This document shows positions 27,683 through 35,901 of a DNA stretch of 64,000 nucleotides, in pieces. Under the pieces are notes generated by a model, which worked only from the letters and a program-made list of their open reading frames with translations, was not told where the DNA came from and did not search any database. The stretch is from assembly GCF_003387475.1 (NCBI RefSeq), contig NZ_QUNO01000002.1, positions 744,001 to 808,000 on the forward strand, read 5' to 3'. Every line of letters begins with the position of its first letter. Positions within the stretch are counted from its first letter, which is position 1. Source of the DNA: Kutzneria buriramensis (GTDB lineage: Bacteria; Actinomycetota; Actinomycetes; Mycobacteriales; Pseudonocardiaceae). The translations under genes and the position numbers were made by a program.

Positions 27683-28551
27683 TGTGCCCCCTTCTCGCCG
27701 TGCGCCATGAACACGGCGGACATGTCGCTGTCGCCGTGCCCGGCGGCCGCGGCGGCGCTGTACTGCTCGTGCAGCGCGGTCATCAGCCTGTCATCCGCGC
27801 CGGCGGCGCGCAGCGCGTTTGCGATCAAGCCCGCATCCTTGACGGCGCCGTCGAGGCTGAACGCGGCGGGGAACTCGCCGGCGAGCATTGCGCGGCCCTT
27901 GGCCTGGGCGTAGCCGTTGTCCAGCCCGCCGCCGGCGATGAGGTCCAGGAACAGCTGCGGATCGAGCCCGAGGTTGCGGGTGAGGGCCAGCGCCTGCGCG
28001 GTGCCGGCGGTCAGCGACAGCACCCAGGAGTTGGCGGCGAGCTTGAGCCGGTGGCCGTCGCCGGGGTGCGGCCCGACCCAGAGCGTGCGCAGTCCGATGG
28101 CGTCGAAGACGGGCGCGACGGCCGGCTCCAGCGACCGGTCGCCGCCGGCGAGGACGATCAGCTTGCCCTCCTCGGCGGGCTGCCGGGTACCGAGCACCGG
28201 GGCGTCCACGAACGGCACGTCGTGCTCGGCGGCCAGCGCGGAAAGCGCTTGCACGGCGTCGAGTCCGACGGTGGCGCACTGCGCCCACACGGCGCCGGGC
28301 TTCATCGAGCCGATCGCTGACGTCATCACGCCGGCCACCGATGCGGCGTCGAAGAGCATGGTCACGACGACGTCGGCGCCGGCCACGGCGGTCTCCGGGT
28401 CCGGTGCGACGGTCGCGCCATCGGCGGCGAGCGGCCGCGCCTTCTCCGGACTGCGGTTCCACACCGTCACATCCAGCCCGGCCCGGATCAGGCTGTGGGC
28501 CATGCCGACCCCCATCAGCCCGGTCCCGAGCAGCGTCACTGCCTTCGTCAC
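27679..28551 (-). CDS. NAD(P)-binding 3-hydroxyisobutyrate dehydrogenase-like protein
   Basis: This 290-residue beta-hydroxyacid dehydrogenase family protein has the nucleotide-binding glycine motif 'TLLGTGLMGVGMAHSLIRAG' at its start. The substrate-site segment is 'VDAPVLGTRQPAEEGKL' and the catalytic lysine lies in 'GHRLKLAANSW'. Family members oxidise beta-hydroxyacids or act as imine or glyoxylate reductases. GTG 28551 follows a GGAGAGG site. The frame extends upstream into the glycosyltransferase gene without homology. It forms a coupled pair with the DinB-like gene; the pairing hints at modification of a thiol adduct or small metabolite, but the substrate is unknown. Confidence 0.87.
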   Translation of the reverse strand: MTKAVTLLGTGLMGVGMAHSLIRAGLDVTVWNRSPEKARPLAADGATVAPDPETAVAGADVVVTMLFDAASVAGVMTSAIGSMKPGAVWAQCATVGLDAVQALSALAAEHDVPFVDAPVLGTRQPAEEGKLIVLAGGDRSLEPAVAPVFDAIGLRTLWVGPHPGDGHRLKLAANSWVLSLTAGTAQALALTRNLGLDPQLFLDLIAGGGLDNGYAQAKGRAMLAGEFPAAFSLDGAVKDAGLIANALRAAGADDRLMTALHEQYSAAAAAGHGDSDMSAVFMAHGEKGAQ

Positions 28552-28604
28552 GACCAGAACTCCTCTCCCCACGCGAGCGGTACAGCTGTACCGCAGCGTC
28601 AGCG

Positions 28605-29624
28605 TCAGCGGCAAGATCGTTGCAAGGCGGGGGCGGCGCCGTATGCCGCGCGAGCGTAGGCCCGTGCCGTGTCCGCGGCTACCCGTTCCCACGAAAATCG
28701 CGCACACGCCCGGTCCCGCCCCGCCGCGCCGAACGCCTCGCGCAGCGCGGCATCCGCCAGCGTGTGGCGAACCGCACGCACCAGATCGGCCGGACGCAAC
28801 GGCGGCACCAGCAGACCGGTCACCTCGTTGACCACGGTGTCGGCCAGCCCGCCGACCGCCGACGCGATCACCGGCACGCCGCAGGCCATCGCCTCCAACG
28901 CCACGGTGCCGAAGGCGCTGCGGGCCGGCGGGCACACCACGATGTCGGCGGACCGGTACAGCGCCGGCATGTCGTCGACCGGCCCGAGGAGGTGGAGCCG
29001 GTCCTGCACGCCGTAGTGCTTGGCGCACCGCAGCAAGCGCTTGGCCTCCGGGTTGCGGCGCAACGGCCCGCCGGCGACGACCAGCTCGGTGTCGCCGAGC
29101 ACGCCCAACACGCTGATCGGGAGGTCGAACCGGTTGTGCACGACCAGATCCCCGACGGCCAGCAGCCGGTGCACGGCCCCCCTGCCCGGGCTCGGACCGT
29201 GCGGGGTGAACCGCTCGACGTCCACCCCCGGCGGCACCACCGAGATCTGGCTGCGCGGCACGCCCAGCGCCGCCATCCGGCGTACCTGCGCGCTGCCGGG
29301 GGCCAGCACGCGGTCGACCCGACGGCACACCAGGCGTTCCAGCCGCTGCACCTCCGCGTCCAGGCTGCCGGGCATCGGCACGGACAGCACCTTGGCGACG
29401 GGCCGGGCGCCGACGGCCAGCACGCTCGCCATGCCGGACAGCCAGGAGTGAGCGTGCACGACCTCCGGCGGCTCCGTCGTCCAGGCGTCGCGCAGCCGGT
29501 CCACGAGGTCGGCGTCGACGCCGTCGTGACCGTGCACGGCGACCTCGTGTCCCAGCGCGCTCAGCGCCGCCTCCAGCGCGGCGAGCTGCGGCGAGGGCTC
29601 GCCGACCATGGACACTCTCACCAC
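28605..29624 (-). CDS. GT4-family glycosyltransferase (GT-B fold)
   Basis: This 339-residue retaining glycosyltransferase transfers sugar from a nucleotide donor. The N-terminal half contains 'PEVVHAHSWLSGMASVLA', the acceptor-domain signature of group 1. The C-terminal donor domain has 'VPPGVDVERFTP', 'RSADIVVCPPARSAFG' and the EX7E motif in 'FGTVALEAMACGVPVIAS'. GTG 29624 or 29621 is likely (ATG 29609 is a further option). It is single-gene and divergent from the STAS-HATPase gene. Similar actinobacterial proteins make glycolipids or small glycosides; the acceptor is unknown. Confidence 0.88.
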   Translation of the reverse strand: MVRVSMVGEPSPQLAALEAALSALGHEVAVHGHDGVDADLVDRLRDAWTTEPPEVVHAHSWLSGMASVLAVGARPVAKVLSVPMPGSLDAEVQRLERLVCRRVDRVLAPGSAQVRRMAALGVPRSQISVVPPGVDVERFTPHGPSPGRGAVHRLLAVGDLVVHNRFDLPISVLGVLGDTELVVAGGPLRRNPEAKRLLRCAKHYGVQDRLHLLGPVDDMPALYRSADIVVCPPARSAFGTVALEAMACGVPVIASAVGGLADTVVNEVTGLLVPPLRPADLVRAVRHTLADAALREAFGAAGRDRACARFSWERVAADTARAYARAAYGAAPALQRSCR

Positions 29625-29741
29625 CGAGGGCTTTCCGTTGCGGCAGCGGCGCAAACCTGTCCTTTCGGGACGCCGGGAGTGTCCAGGTGTAGGCCGCGCG
29701 CGGCGGGGTAGTCTCCGCGCGGAGGTGAGCCCCAAACCGAA

Positions 29742-30485
29742 ATGACGAGCCCAGAACTCACGGTCGACGTGGTGCGGCACGGGAAGGCCACGATCGTCCG
29801 GCTGGCGGGTGAGCTCGGGATGCGCTCGGTGCCGCACCTGCGGTCCGCGCTGCTGAAGTGTCTGGCCGACGAGCCGTCCGGGGTGATCGTCGAGCTGGAC
29901 GGCGCCACCGTCGCCGCGCCGGTCGCGCTGGGTGTGTTCCAGACGCTGGCCCGCCGGGCCGCCGAGTGGCCGGGGGTGCTGCTGGTGCTGGCCGTGGGCG
30001 AGGGTCCGATGCGGGACCTGTTGCGCCGCAGCGCTTTGGACCGCACGGTGCCGACGCTGCCCTCGGTTGCCGAGGCCCTGCGGTCCCTCGGCGGCATGCC
30101 GCCGCGGCGCCACGCGGAGATCGACCTGCCCGCCGATGCCACAAGTGCCGCGCTGGCGCGGCGTTTCGTCACCGACACCTGCGTGGCCTGGCAGGCCGAC
30201 GGTCTCGCCGACGACGCCCGCGTCGTCGCCTCCGAACTCGTGGAGAACGCGGTGCGGCACGGGAAGTCCCGCGCGCTGGTGCGGCTGGAGCTGCGCCGCG
30301 GGGTGCTCACGATCGCCGTCCGCGACGACCACCCCGCGCCGCCCGAGCACCGCAGCGTCGGCCTCGCGCCGACCGGCGGCCGGGGCGTGTTCATGATCGA
30401 CGCCCTCGCCCGGACCTGGGGTTTCACGCCCACCTGGGGCGGCGGCAAGGTGGTCTGGGCGGTGCTGGCCGCGCCTCACCCGTAA
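29742..30485 (+). CDS. Fusion of STAS (anti-anti-sigma-like) and HATPase (anti-sigma kinase-like) domains
   Basis: In this 247-residue protein residues about 5-110 are a STAS domain ('LTVDVVRHGKATIVRLAGEL'), as in SpoIIAA/RsbV antagonists. Residues about 120-247 are a GHKL ATPase of the RsbW/SpoIIAB type, with N-box 'ASELVENAVRHGKS' and G-box 'GGRGVFMIDALARTWG'. These two activities normally sit in separate partner proteins; here they are one chain. The usual phosphorylated Ser of STAS antagonists is not obvious ('ELDGATVAAPVALG'). No sigma factor lies nearby. It may act as a self-contained switch or as a regulator of a distant sigma factor. An 11-bp terminator hairpin follows. Confidence 0.85.
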   Translation: MTSPELTVDVVRHGKATIVRLAGELGMRSVPHLRSALLKCLADEPSGVIVELDGATVAAPVALGVFQTLARRAAEWPGVLLVLAVGEGPMRDLLRRSALDRTVPTLPSVAEALRSLGGMPPRRHAEIDLPADATSAALARRFVTDTCVAWQADGLADDARVVASELVENAVRHGKSRALVRLELRRGVLTIAVRDDHPAPPEHRSVGLAPTGGRGVFMIDALARTWGFTPTWGGGKVVWAVLAAPHP

Positions 30486-30489
30486 CGGT

Positions 30490-30519
30490 GAATTGGACCG
30501 CTCCCCGCCGGTCCAATTC
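30490..30519 (+). terminator. Hairpin terminator after the STAS-HATPase gene
   Basis: Perfect 11-bp arms GAATTGGACCG (30490-30500) and its complement (30509-30519) with an 8-nt loop start 5 nt after the stop codon. Confidence 0.75.
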
Positions 30520-30562
30520 GGACGGTGGTGCGACGCTGGTGATCCACGCGGAGGAGGTCGCC

Positions 30563-31594
30563 ATGAGAACCGGGCGCGTCCTGACCCTGTCCGTGCTGCT
30601 GCTCGCCGCCGCCGCGATCCCGGTCGCCACTGTTCCGACCGGCAGCGCCGGCGCCGATCAGTCACCGCCGCCACCACCCGCGCCCACGCCGCCGCTGCCG
30701 GCCGCCGCCGCTGCCGGCGGCTCCAACTACGACTTCTACTACCTCAACGGCTGCTACCGCGAGCCGTACGACGTCATCAACGGCTTCGCCAAGGCGCCGG
30801 ACCTGATCCGCTACCAGCTCGGGCAGATGCGCGCCGCCGGCCAGGGCCGGCTCACCATCGGCGTGTTCCACCACCACGGCGCCGAGTCCGGCGCGGTGAT
30901 GGACTCCTCCGGCGGCACGCTGTCCCAGCCGGATATGAAGAATCTTTCCGATCTGCTGGCCGCGGTGAAGGCGGCCGGCTTCGCCGAGGTCACGGTCGCG
31001 ATGAACCCGCTGTCGCCCAGCAACCCCGGCGGCTGGGACGGCTGGCAGCAGAGCCTGTACGACGAGAACTGGCAGCTCGTGCAGAAGGTCCACGACCTGG
31101 TGAAGGCGGCCGGGATGCCGTACCGGATCGACCTGGGCAACGAGCTGACGCCGTCCACCGGGCAGAGCGCGGTCGTCCGCTACGACCAGCAGATGTGGCG
31201 GGACTACACCGCGAGGTACGGGCCCGCCGACAGCGTGGGATTCTCCGCCAACAGCAACGATCCCGGCCAGGTCCCCAACGTCGGCAAGGTCTACGGCGAC
31301 ACTCCGCCGCCGGCGTTCGACATCCACGTCTACGGCGACGAGTACAACCAGTTCGTCGGCGACGACCAGCAGCTGCGCCGCCAGGGCTACCGGACGCAGC
31401 CGATCATCATCGGCGAGTCCTACTACAACGACCCGGCCGCCGCGGACGGCTTCGCCAAGGCCAGCAAGGACTCCGGCCGGCAGATCCTGTACCTCACCCA
31501 GTGGCCCAAGACCCGGGCCAACGCCCCGCAGTGCGACCAGGTGGACGTCGCACCGCCGCTCGACTACTCGGCGTATCGGTCGGCCGGCTTCTGA
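30563..31594 (+). CDS. Secreted putative glycoside hydrolase with clan GH-A-like features
   Basis: This 343-residue exported protein has a signal peptide (about 1-31) and a Pro-rich linker ('QSPPPPPAPTPPLPAAAAAG'). The catalytic-looking domain runs from about residue 55. The pattern 'YRIDLGNELTPS' (acid/base-like Glu after Asn at a beta-strand end) and later 'PIIIGESYYND' (nucleophile-like Glu) is that of clan GH-A TIM barrels. I cannot assign a family. ATG 30563 follows a strong GGAGGAGG site. It is transcribed alone, 28 nt before an XRE regulator. Confidence 0.7.
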   Translation: MRTGRVLTLSVLLLAAAAIPVATVPTGSAGADQSPPPPPAPTPPLPAAAAAGGSNYDFYYLNGCYREPYDVINGFAKAPDLIRYQLGQMRAAGQGRLTIGVFHHHGAESGAVMDSSGGTLSQPDMKNLSDLLAAVKAAGFAEVTVAMNPLSPSNPGGWDGWQQSLYDENWQLVQKVHDLVKAAGMPYRIDLGNELTPSTGQSAVVRYDQQMWRDYTARYGPADSVGFSANSNDPGQVPNVGKVYGDTPPPAFDIHVYGDEYNQFVGDDQQLRRQGYRTQPIIIGESYYNDPAAADGFAKASKDSGRQILYLTQWPKTRANAPQCDQVDVAPPLDYSAYRSAGF

Positions 31595-31621
31595 CTTCCC
31601 AGCTCTGGGTAGAGTCGGAAC

Positions 31622-32440
31622 GTGCCACACCGCCTCGGCGACTACCTGCGGGCCCGGCGCGAGCAGATCCGGCCCGCCGACGTCGGCCTGCCCGCGGGCG
31701 GCGGCCGGCGGCGGGTGCGGGGGCTGCGCCGGGAGGAGCTGGCCCTGCTGGCCGGCATCAGCAGCGACTACTACATGCGGCTGGAGCAGGGCCGGGACCA
31801 GCACCCGTCCGGCCAGGTGCTGGACGCGCTGGCCACCGTGCTGCGGCTGGACCCGGAGGCCACCGCCTACCTGCACGAGCTGGCCCGGCCGGTGTCGCCG
31901 CGCCGTTCCGACCAGGTGCCGGCCAGCATCCTCCAGCTGATCGACAGCTGGCCGGGCACGCCCGCGTACGTGCAGGACCGGCTGACGAACGTGGTCGCCG
32001 CGAACACCGCCGCCAAGGCGCTGGGCGGGTGCTACGCCGTCGGCGTCAACCTGATCACGACCGTGTTCCTGGACCCGTTCGAGCGGGAGTTCCGGCTGGA
32101 CTGGGACGAGACCGTCGCCGACGGCGTGGCCGTCCTGCGGGCCTCGTTCGGGGCGGAGCTGGACGACCCGGGCCTGCGGGAACTGGTCGACCACCTGTCC
32201 GAACGCAGCGAGCGGTTCCGCGAGCTGTGGGCGCGGCACGACGTGAAGGCCCGCGCCGGGCACATGGTCCACTTCGCGCACCCGGTGGCCGGGCGGCTGG
32301 ACCTGCACAGCGAGAAGCTGCCCATCGCCAGCACCTCGCTGACGCTGGTGGTGTTCCACGCCGAGGCCGGCACCGCCAGTGCCGCCGCGCTGGCCGCCCT
32401 CACCGCTGACGACATCATCTCTGGGCAGTCGCCAGCCTAG
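31622..32440 (+). CDS. XRE-family transcriptional regulator, MmyB-like
   Basis: In this 272-residue regulator the N-terminal helix-turn-helix (about 1-85) contains 'RRRVRGLRREELALLAGIS' and 'YYMRLEQGRDQHPS', the hallmark of this actinobacterial XRE class. The rest is an MmyB-like ligand-binding domain (about 105-265, PAS-like), which in relatives can bind fatty acids. It starts with GTG at 31622. Such regulators often control an adjacent short-chain dehydrogenase, which is absent here. The gene tail overlaps the convergent acyltransferase by 26 bp. Confidence 0.92.
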   Translation: MPHRLGDYLRARREQIRPADVGLPAGGGRRRVRGLRREELALLAGISSDYYMRLEQGRDQHPSGQVLDALATVLRLDPEATAYLHELARPVSPRRSDQVPASILQLIDSWPGTPAYVQDRLTNVVAANTAAKALGGCYAVGVNLITTVFLDPFEREFRLDWDETVADGVAVLRASFGAELDDPGLRELVDHLSERSERFRELWARHDVKARAGHMVHFAHPVAGRLDLHSEKLPIASTSLTLVVFHAEAGTASAAALAALTADDIISGQSPA

Positions 32441-33449
32441 GTCGGGACGGCTTGTGGCGCAGCGCCGGCTGCTCGACGAACCGCCAGCTCAGCGCGGCCA
32501 GCGCCAGCACGATCACCGCGGTGAGCAGCGCGTTGATCACCGACGGCAGCCCGTGCAGCAGCTGCTGGACGGGGAACGCCAGCAGGTAGGTGCCGTACGA
32601 CAGGTCATAGCCGCCGGTCGGGTGGTGCAGGGCGGTCGGGGCGCGGAAGGCGATCGTGAATGTGAGGGCCGCTACGAACACCAGCGCCCCCACTGGCGCG
32701 GCCGGCGTGAACCACAGCGCCGCCCAGGCTACGGCCCCCAGCGCCAGCGTCCACCAGGGTGGCGGGTTCGCGCCGACGAACTCCCGGTACGCCATGCCGA
32801 CGCCGAAGTACGCGATCGGCACCGCCGCCTGGTAATCGAGCGCCCCCGGCAGCAGCACGCCGTGATAGCCGGTCGCCTCGACGATCAGCGCCACCACGTA
32901 CAGCAGCGCCGCGACGGCCGCGAGCGCCCATCGGCGGCGCAGCAGGCCGGCCAGGCCCAGCACCGCGACGCCGACGTAGCACAGCACCTCGACGCGGATC
33001 GTCCAGAGCGAGCCGTCGACCGCGTTCGGGTACGGGTTGCCCTCGAACACCCCGGGGAGGGTGAACTGGACGGGGATGATCGCCAGGTTGCCGGCCAAGA
33101 ACTTCCACGTGCCGCCGCTGGCGTAGTACGCGCCGACGCTCAGGCGGGTCACCAGCGGGCCCAGCACCAGCGCCAGGGCCGCCACGACCAGCGCGTACGC
33201 GGGGTAGATGCGCAGCGCGCGGCGGGCCGCGAACCGCTTCAGCGACGGGTCGGCCAGCCAGCTGCCGGACACCAGGAAGCCGCTGAGCAGGAAGAACACA
33301 CCCACGCCGAGGTCGCCGGCGTTGGTGCCGGACAGGAACGTCAGCGGGTCCTCGTGGCCGGTCATCACCCAGCTGTGGCCGACCACCACCAGCAGCGCCG
33401 CCACCAGGCGTAGCAGGTCGAAGGCGTTGCCGCGGTGGTTCGTCGTCAC
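32415..33449 (-). CDS. Membrane acyltransferase (acyltransferase 3 / OafA-like)
   Basis: This protein of about 344 residues has about ten transmembrane helices and the family N-terminus 'NAFDLLRLVAALLVVVGHSW'. The active-site His lies in 'VVGHSW', and 'LGVGVFFLLSGFLVSGSW' and 'RRALRIYPAYALVV' follow. These enzymes O-acylate surface polysaccharides, peptidoglycan or small molecules using an acyl-CoA. GTG 33449 starts where homology begins, but no good Shine-Dalgarno precedes it; an in-frame ATG at 33515 would add 22 residues. There is no SGNH domain. The substrate is unknown. Confidence 0.88.
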   Translation of the reverse strand: MTTNHRGNAFDLLRLVAALLVVVGHSWVMTGHEDPLTFLSGTNAGDLGVGVFFLLSGFLVSGSWLADPSLKRFAARRALRIYPAYALVVAALALVLGPLVTRLSVGAYYASGGTWKFLAGNLAIIPVQFTLPGVFEGNPYPNAVDGSLWTIRVEVLCYVGVAVLGLAGLLRRRWALAAVAALLYVVALIVEATGYHGVLLPGALDYQAAVPIAYFGVGMAYREFVGANPPPWWTLALGAVAWAALWFTPAAPVGALVFVAALTFTIAFRAPTALHHPTGGYDLSYGTYLLAFPVQQLLHGLPSVINALLTAVIVLALAALSWRFVEQPALRHKPSRPRLATAQR

Positions 33450-33535
33450 GAGGGGGGACCATAGCGACGGCGGCCGCCACCCGATCGGGGTGGGCCCTCG
33501 GTCGAAACGCCGCACCGCTGATGCAGAGTTCTCCC

Positions 33536-34732
33536 ATGAGGAAGTGGGTGGTGTCCGCCGGTCTGGGGTTCGCGCAGTCGTGCGCGCTGGTGGGCGTCAG
33601 CATGCTGGTGCCGGCCGTCTGGGCCGCCGCCGTGGGGCTGTGGATCTGGTGGGGCGGCAACCCGTGGTCGTGGATCGCGCCGTTCGTCTGGGCCGCCATC
33701 GGCACGGTGCTGCTGGCCCGGCCGGTGTGCCGGATGTTCCGCTCCCTGGTGGGTCGCTGGACCGGCACCGTGATCCCCGACGGCTACCGCCGGCTCGGTG
33801 CCGTGACGGAGCTGTCCACCGGCTTCTGGTGGAACGGGTACTCCTATTCGAGGACGAGGCGGGACGCCCGGCAGGAGCTCTGGTGGCGGACTCGTTTCAC
33901 CGACCCGGCCGGCTGGCGCGACCTGCGGTTCGTGGCGATCGCACCAGCGGTCGGCCTGGTCGCCGCGATTCCGTTCGGCGGCATCGTGTTGGCGGTCTTC
34001 GTCAATCCGGTGCCGGGCGTGATCGTGACGATCGCCAGTTCGCCCTACGCCTGGCGGATCGTCGTTCCAGCGTCGCGTTTCCTGCGTCCGCCTGCGACCG
34101 AGCGCGTGGAGGAGCTCACCGCGCAGCGTGCCGACACGACCGTCGCGCAGGCCGCCGAACTCCGTCGCATCGAGCGGGACCTGCACGACGGCGCCCAGGC
34201 GCGGTTGGTGGCGCTGGGCATGTCCCTGGCCACCGCGGAGAGGTTGATGCGGACCAACCCGGACCAGGCCGTGCGGCTGCTGCGCGAGGCGCGGGCCGGC
34301 GCGGCGGCGTCGCTGACCGAACTCCGTGACCTGGTAAGGGGAATCTCCCCACCGGTGCTGACCGAACGCGGCCTGGTCGACGCCGTCCGCGCGCTGGCCC
34401 TGGACAGCCCGCTGGACGTCACCGTCGAGGCGGATCTCGTGCTGCGCCTGGAACCGCCGGTCGAATCGGCGCTGTACTTCGCGATCGCCGAGCTCCTCAC
34501 CAACGCCGCCAAACACGCCCGGGCCACGCACGTCCGGATCTCCATCGCCCAGCACGACGGCATCGTCATCGAGGTGACGGACGACGGCCGCGGCGGGGTC
34601 GTCGAAGGCGATTCGACCAGGACCGGGGGGCTGGCCGGTCTACGCCGTCGCCTCGCCGTCTTCGACGGTGTCCTGGACGTCACCAGCCCCGCCGGCGGGC
34701 CTACCGTCGTCAGGATCGTCGTCGCGGGCTAG
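33536..34732 (+). CDS. Orphan sensor histidine kinase (NarL/HisKA_3 type)
   Basis: This kinase of about 398 residues has four or more N-terminal transmembrane segments in an actinobacterial sensor-type domain (about 1-190). The HisKA_3 box is 'LRRIERDLHDGAQARLVALG', where His is the phospho-acceptor, and the GHKL ATPase domain has 'AIAELLTNAAKHARATH' and 'VTDDGRGG'. LuxR-type response regulators normally sit directly downstream of such kinases. Here the next gene is convergent, so the partner is missing or elsewhere. ATG 33536 is preferred, with 33521 an alternative. A large palindromic repeat follows the stop. Confidence 0.92.
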   Translation: MRKWVVSAGLGFAQSCALVGVSMLVPAVWAAAVGLWIWWGGNPWSWIAPFVWAAIGTVLLARPVCRMFRSLVGRWTGTVIPDGYRRLGAVTELSTGFWWNGYSYSRTRRDARQELWWRTRFTDPAGWRDLRFVAIAPAVGLVAAIPFGGIVLAVFVNPVPGVIVTIASSPYAWRIVVPASRFLRPPATERVEELTAQRADTTVAQAAELRRIERDLHDGAQARLVALGMSLATAERLMRTNPDQAVRLLREARAGAAASLTELRDLVRGISPPVLTERGLVDAVRALALDSPLDVTVEADLVLRLEPPVESALYFAIAELLTNAAKHARATHVRISIAQHDGIVIEVTDDGRGGVVEGDSTRTGGLAGLRRRLAVFDGVLDVTSPAGGPTVVRIVVAG

Positions 34733-34752
34733 CGCTTTGATTCCGGCAGGGC

Positions 34753-34903
34753 CGCGAGGCCGCGCCGGTGCTTCGCACGGTTGCTGGATTTCGATCGCCG
34801 CCACCCGACGCACCCACCAACGGGCTGATGCGGCGTTCGAAATCCAGCAAGGGCGAGGCACCGGTCACGAGCGGCCTCGCCCCCGCGCGGAACGCGCGGC
34901 AAG
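34753..34903. repeat. Family C palindromic repeat, copy 1
   Basis: The inner arms 34781-34799 and 34832-34850 pair at 18 of 19 positions (core GCTGGATTTCGATCGCC). The outer segments 34753-34771 and 34858-34880 pair with a bulge. The right flank (34858-34903) closely matches the reverse complement of 61182-61226. The element fills the gap between two convergent genes and would form a hairpin of about 130 nt or more. Confidence 0.85.
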
Positions 34904-34910
34904 GACACTG

Positions 34911-35492
34911 TCACGGCCGGATCCAGGGGTTCACGGGGCCCGGCATGCCGGGGAAGATCGGCTGGTCGTCCATCACCGCCGGGTCGTGCTGGCCGGGATC
35001 GTGGTCGGGCGGCGGCGGGTGCGGCACCGGGGTCTGCGGCGGGGCGTCGATCTCGCCGCGCCACGCGCCGGTCTCGTGCCCCTGCTCCTCGATGTACTGC
35101 TTGAACCGCTGGAGGTCGCCGCTGATCCGGCCGCCCACGATGCCCAGCGCCGCGCCGGCCTTCTCGGTCAGCGTGTCGGGCTCGTACTCCATCTGGAGGC
35201 TGACCCGCGTGGAGTGCTCGTCGAGGCGGTGGAAGGTGACCACGCCGCCGTGCGAGGGTCCCTCGACCGTGTGCCAGGCGACGCGCTCGTCCGGGTGCTG
35301 CTCGGTGATCTCGGTGTCGAACTCGCGGTGGGCGCCGGCGATGGTGGTCTCCCAGTGCAGCCTGCGGTCGTCGAGCTGGATGACCCGGTCCACGCCCTCC
35401 ATGAAGTACGGGAAGGACTCGAACTGGGTCCACTGGTTGTACGCGGTGCGCACGGGGACGCGCACATCGACGGACTTCTCGATGGTGGTCAT
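34911..35492 (-). CDS. SRPBCC (polyketide cyclase/dehydrase-like) family protein
   Basis: This 193-residue protein has a helix-grip START-like fold in its first 145 residues ('VDVRVPVRTAYNQWTQFESF', 'YFMEGVDRVIQLDDRRLHW'). Family members form a deep hydrophobic pocket for lipids or polyketides. The last 45 residues are Pro/His/Asp-rich and probably disordered ('PPQTPVPHPPPPDHDPGQHD'). No biosynthetic partner is adjacent. This subgroup (cyclase/dehydrase with a C-terminal tail) is widespread in actinobacteria and has no settled function. Confidence 0.87.
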   Translation of the reverse strand: MTTIEKSVDVRVPVRTAYNQWTQFESFPYFMEGVDRVIQLDDRRLHWETTIAGAHREFDTEITEQHPDERVAWHTVEGPSHGGVVTFHRLDEHSTRVSLQMEYEPDTLTEKAGAALGIVGGRISGDLQRFKQYIEEQGHETGAWRGEIDAPPQTPVPHPPPPDHDPGQHDPAVMDDQPIFPGMPGPVNPWIRP

Positions 35493-35627
35493 CGCTCGGG
35501 CTCCTCTCGTCCACCGGTCGGATACCCGGCATTTCGGCCGTCAATCTCGCGTTTTCCCTAGCCCGGGACGCGGTACCCAGGACGCAGTGGTCCGGGCGCC
35601 GGACCGGCGGGTGAAGTGGAGCTGTCG

Positions 35628-35888
35628 ATGTTGAGCCAGAACGAGCGCCGCCAGCTGGAGGAGATCGAACGACGACTGCGCAACGACGATCCCCGGCTGG
35701 CCAACCGGCTGTCCGTGGACTGGGTCGTGCGCAAGAGGTGGCTGGTGGTGTCCGCGGGTATTCTCGGCCTCGCACTGTTCGTGCTGGGCTGCGTGTGCGC
35801 GAGCGGCACGCTCGCCATCTGGGGTTTCGCGATGGCGGCCGTCGGCTCCGGCCTGCTGATCAAGCACCGCACCCGGAGGCGCAGCTGA
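35628..35888 (+). CDS. DUF3040 small membrane protein
   Basis: This 86-residue protein begins 'MLSQNERRQLEEIERRL' followed by 'DDPRLANRL', the DUF3040 signature, and has two transmembrane helices (about 41-80). Members are small actinobacterial membrane proteins of unknown role. ATG 35628 has GGAG 7 nt upstream; a GTG at 35616 is in frame. It lies 13 nt before the HAD gene on the same strand. Confidence 0.88.
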   Translation: MLSQNERRQLEEIERRLRNDDPRLANRLSVDWVVRKRWLVVSAGILGLALFVLGCVCASGTLAIWGFAMAAVGSGLLIKHRTRRRS

Positions 35889-35901
35889 GGGAGCGTGATC
35901 C

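Noticed and set aside
28552-29328. An extended dehydrogenase reading frame starting inside the glycosyltransferase gene
   Set aside because: Residues before 28551 are low-complexity Arg/Gly/Pro without similarity, whereas GTG 28551 has a good ribosome-binding site and the Rossmann motif follows.
32415-33768. Two overlapping minus-strand frames at the acyltransferase
   Set aside because: Only the frame with the acyltransferase 3 helices is real; the other is Pro/Arg-rich with no features.
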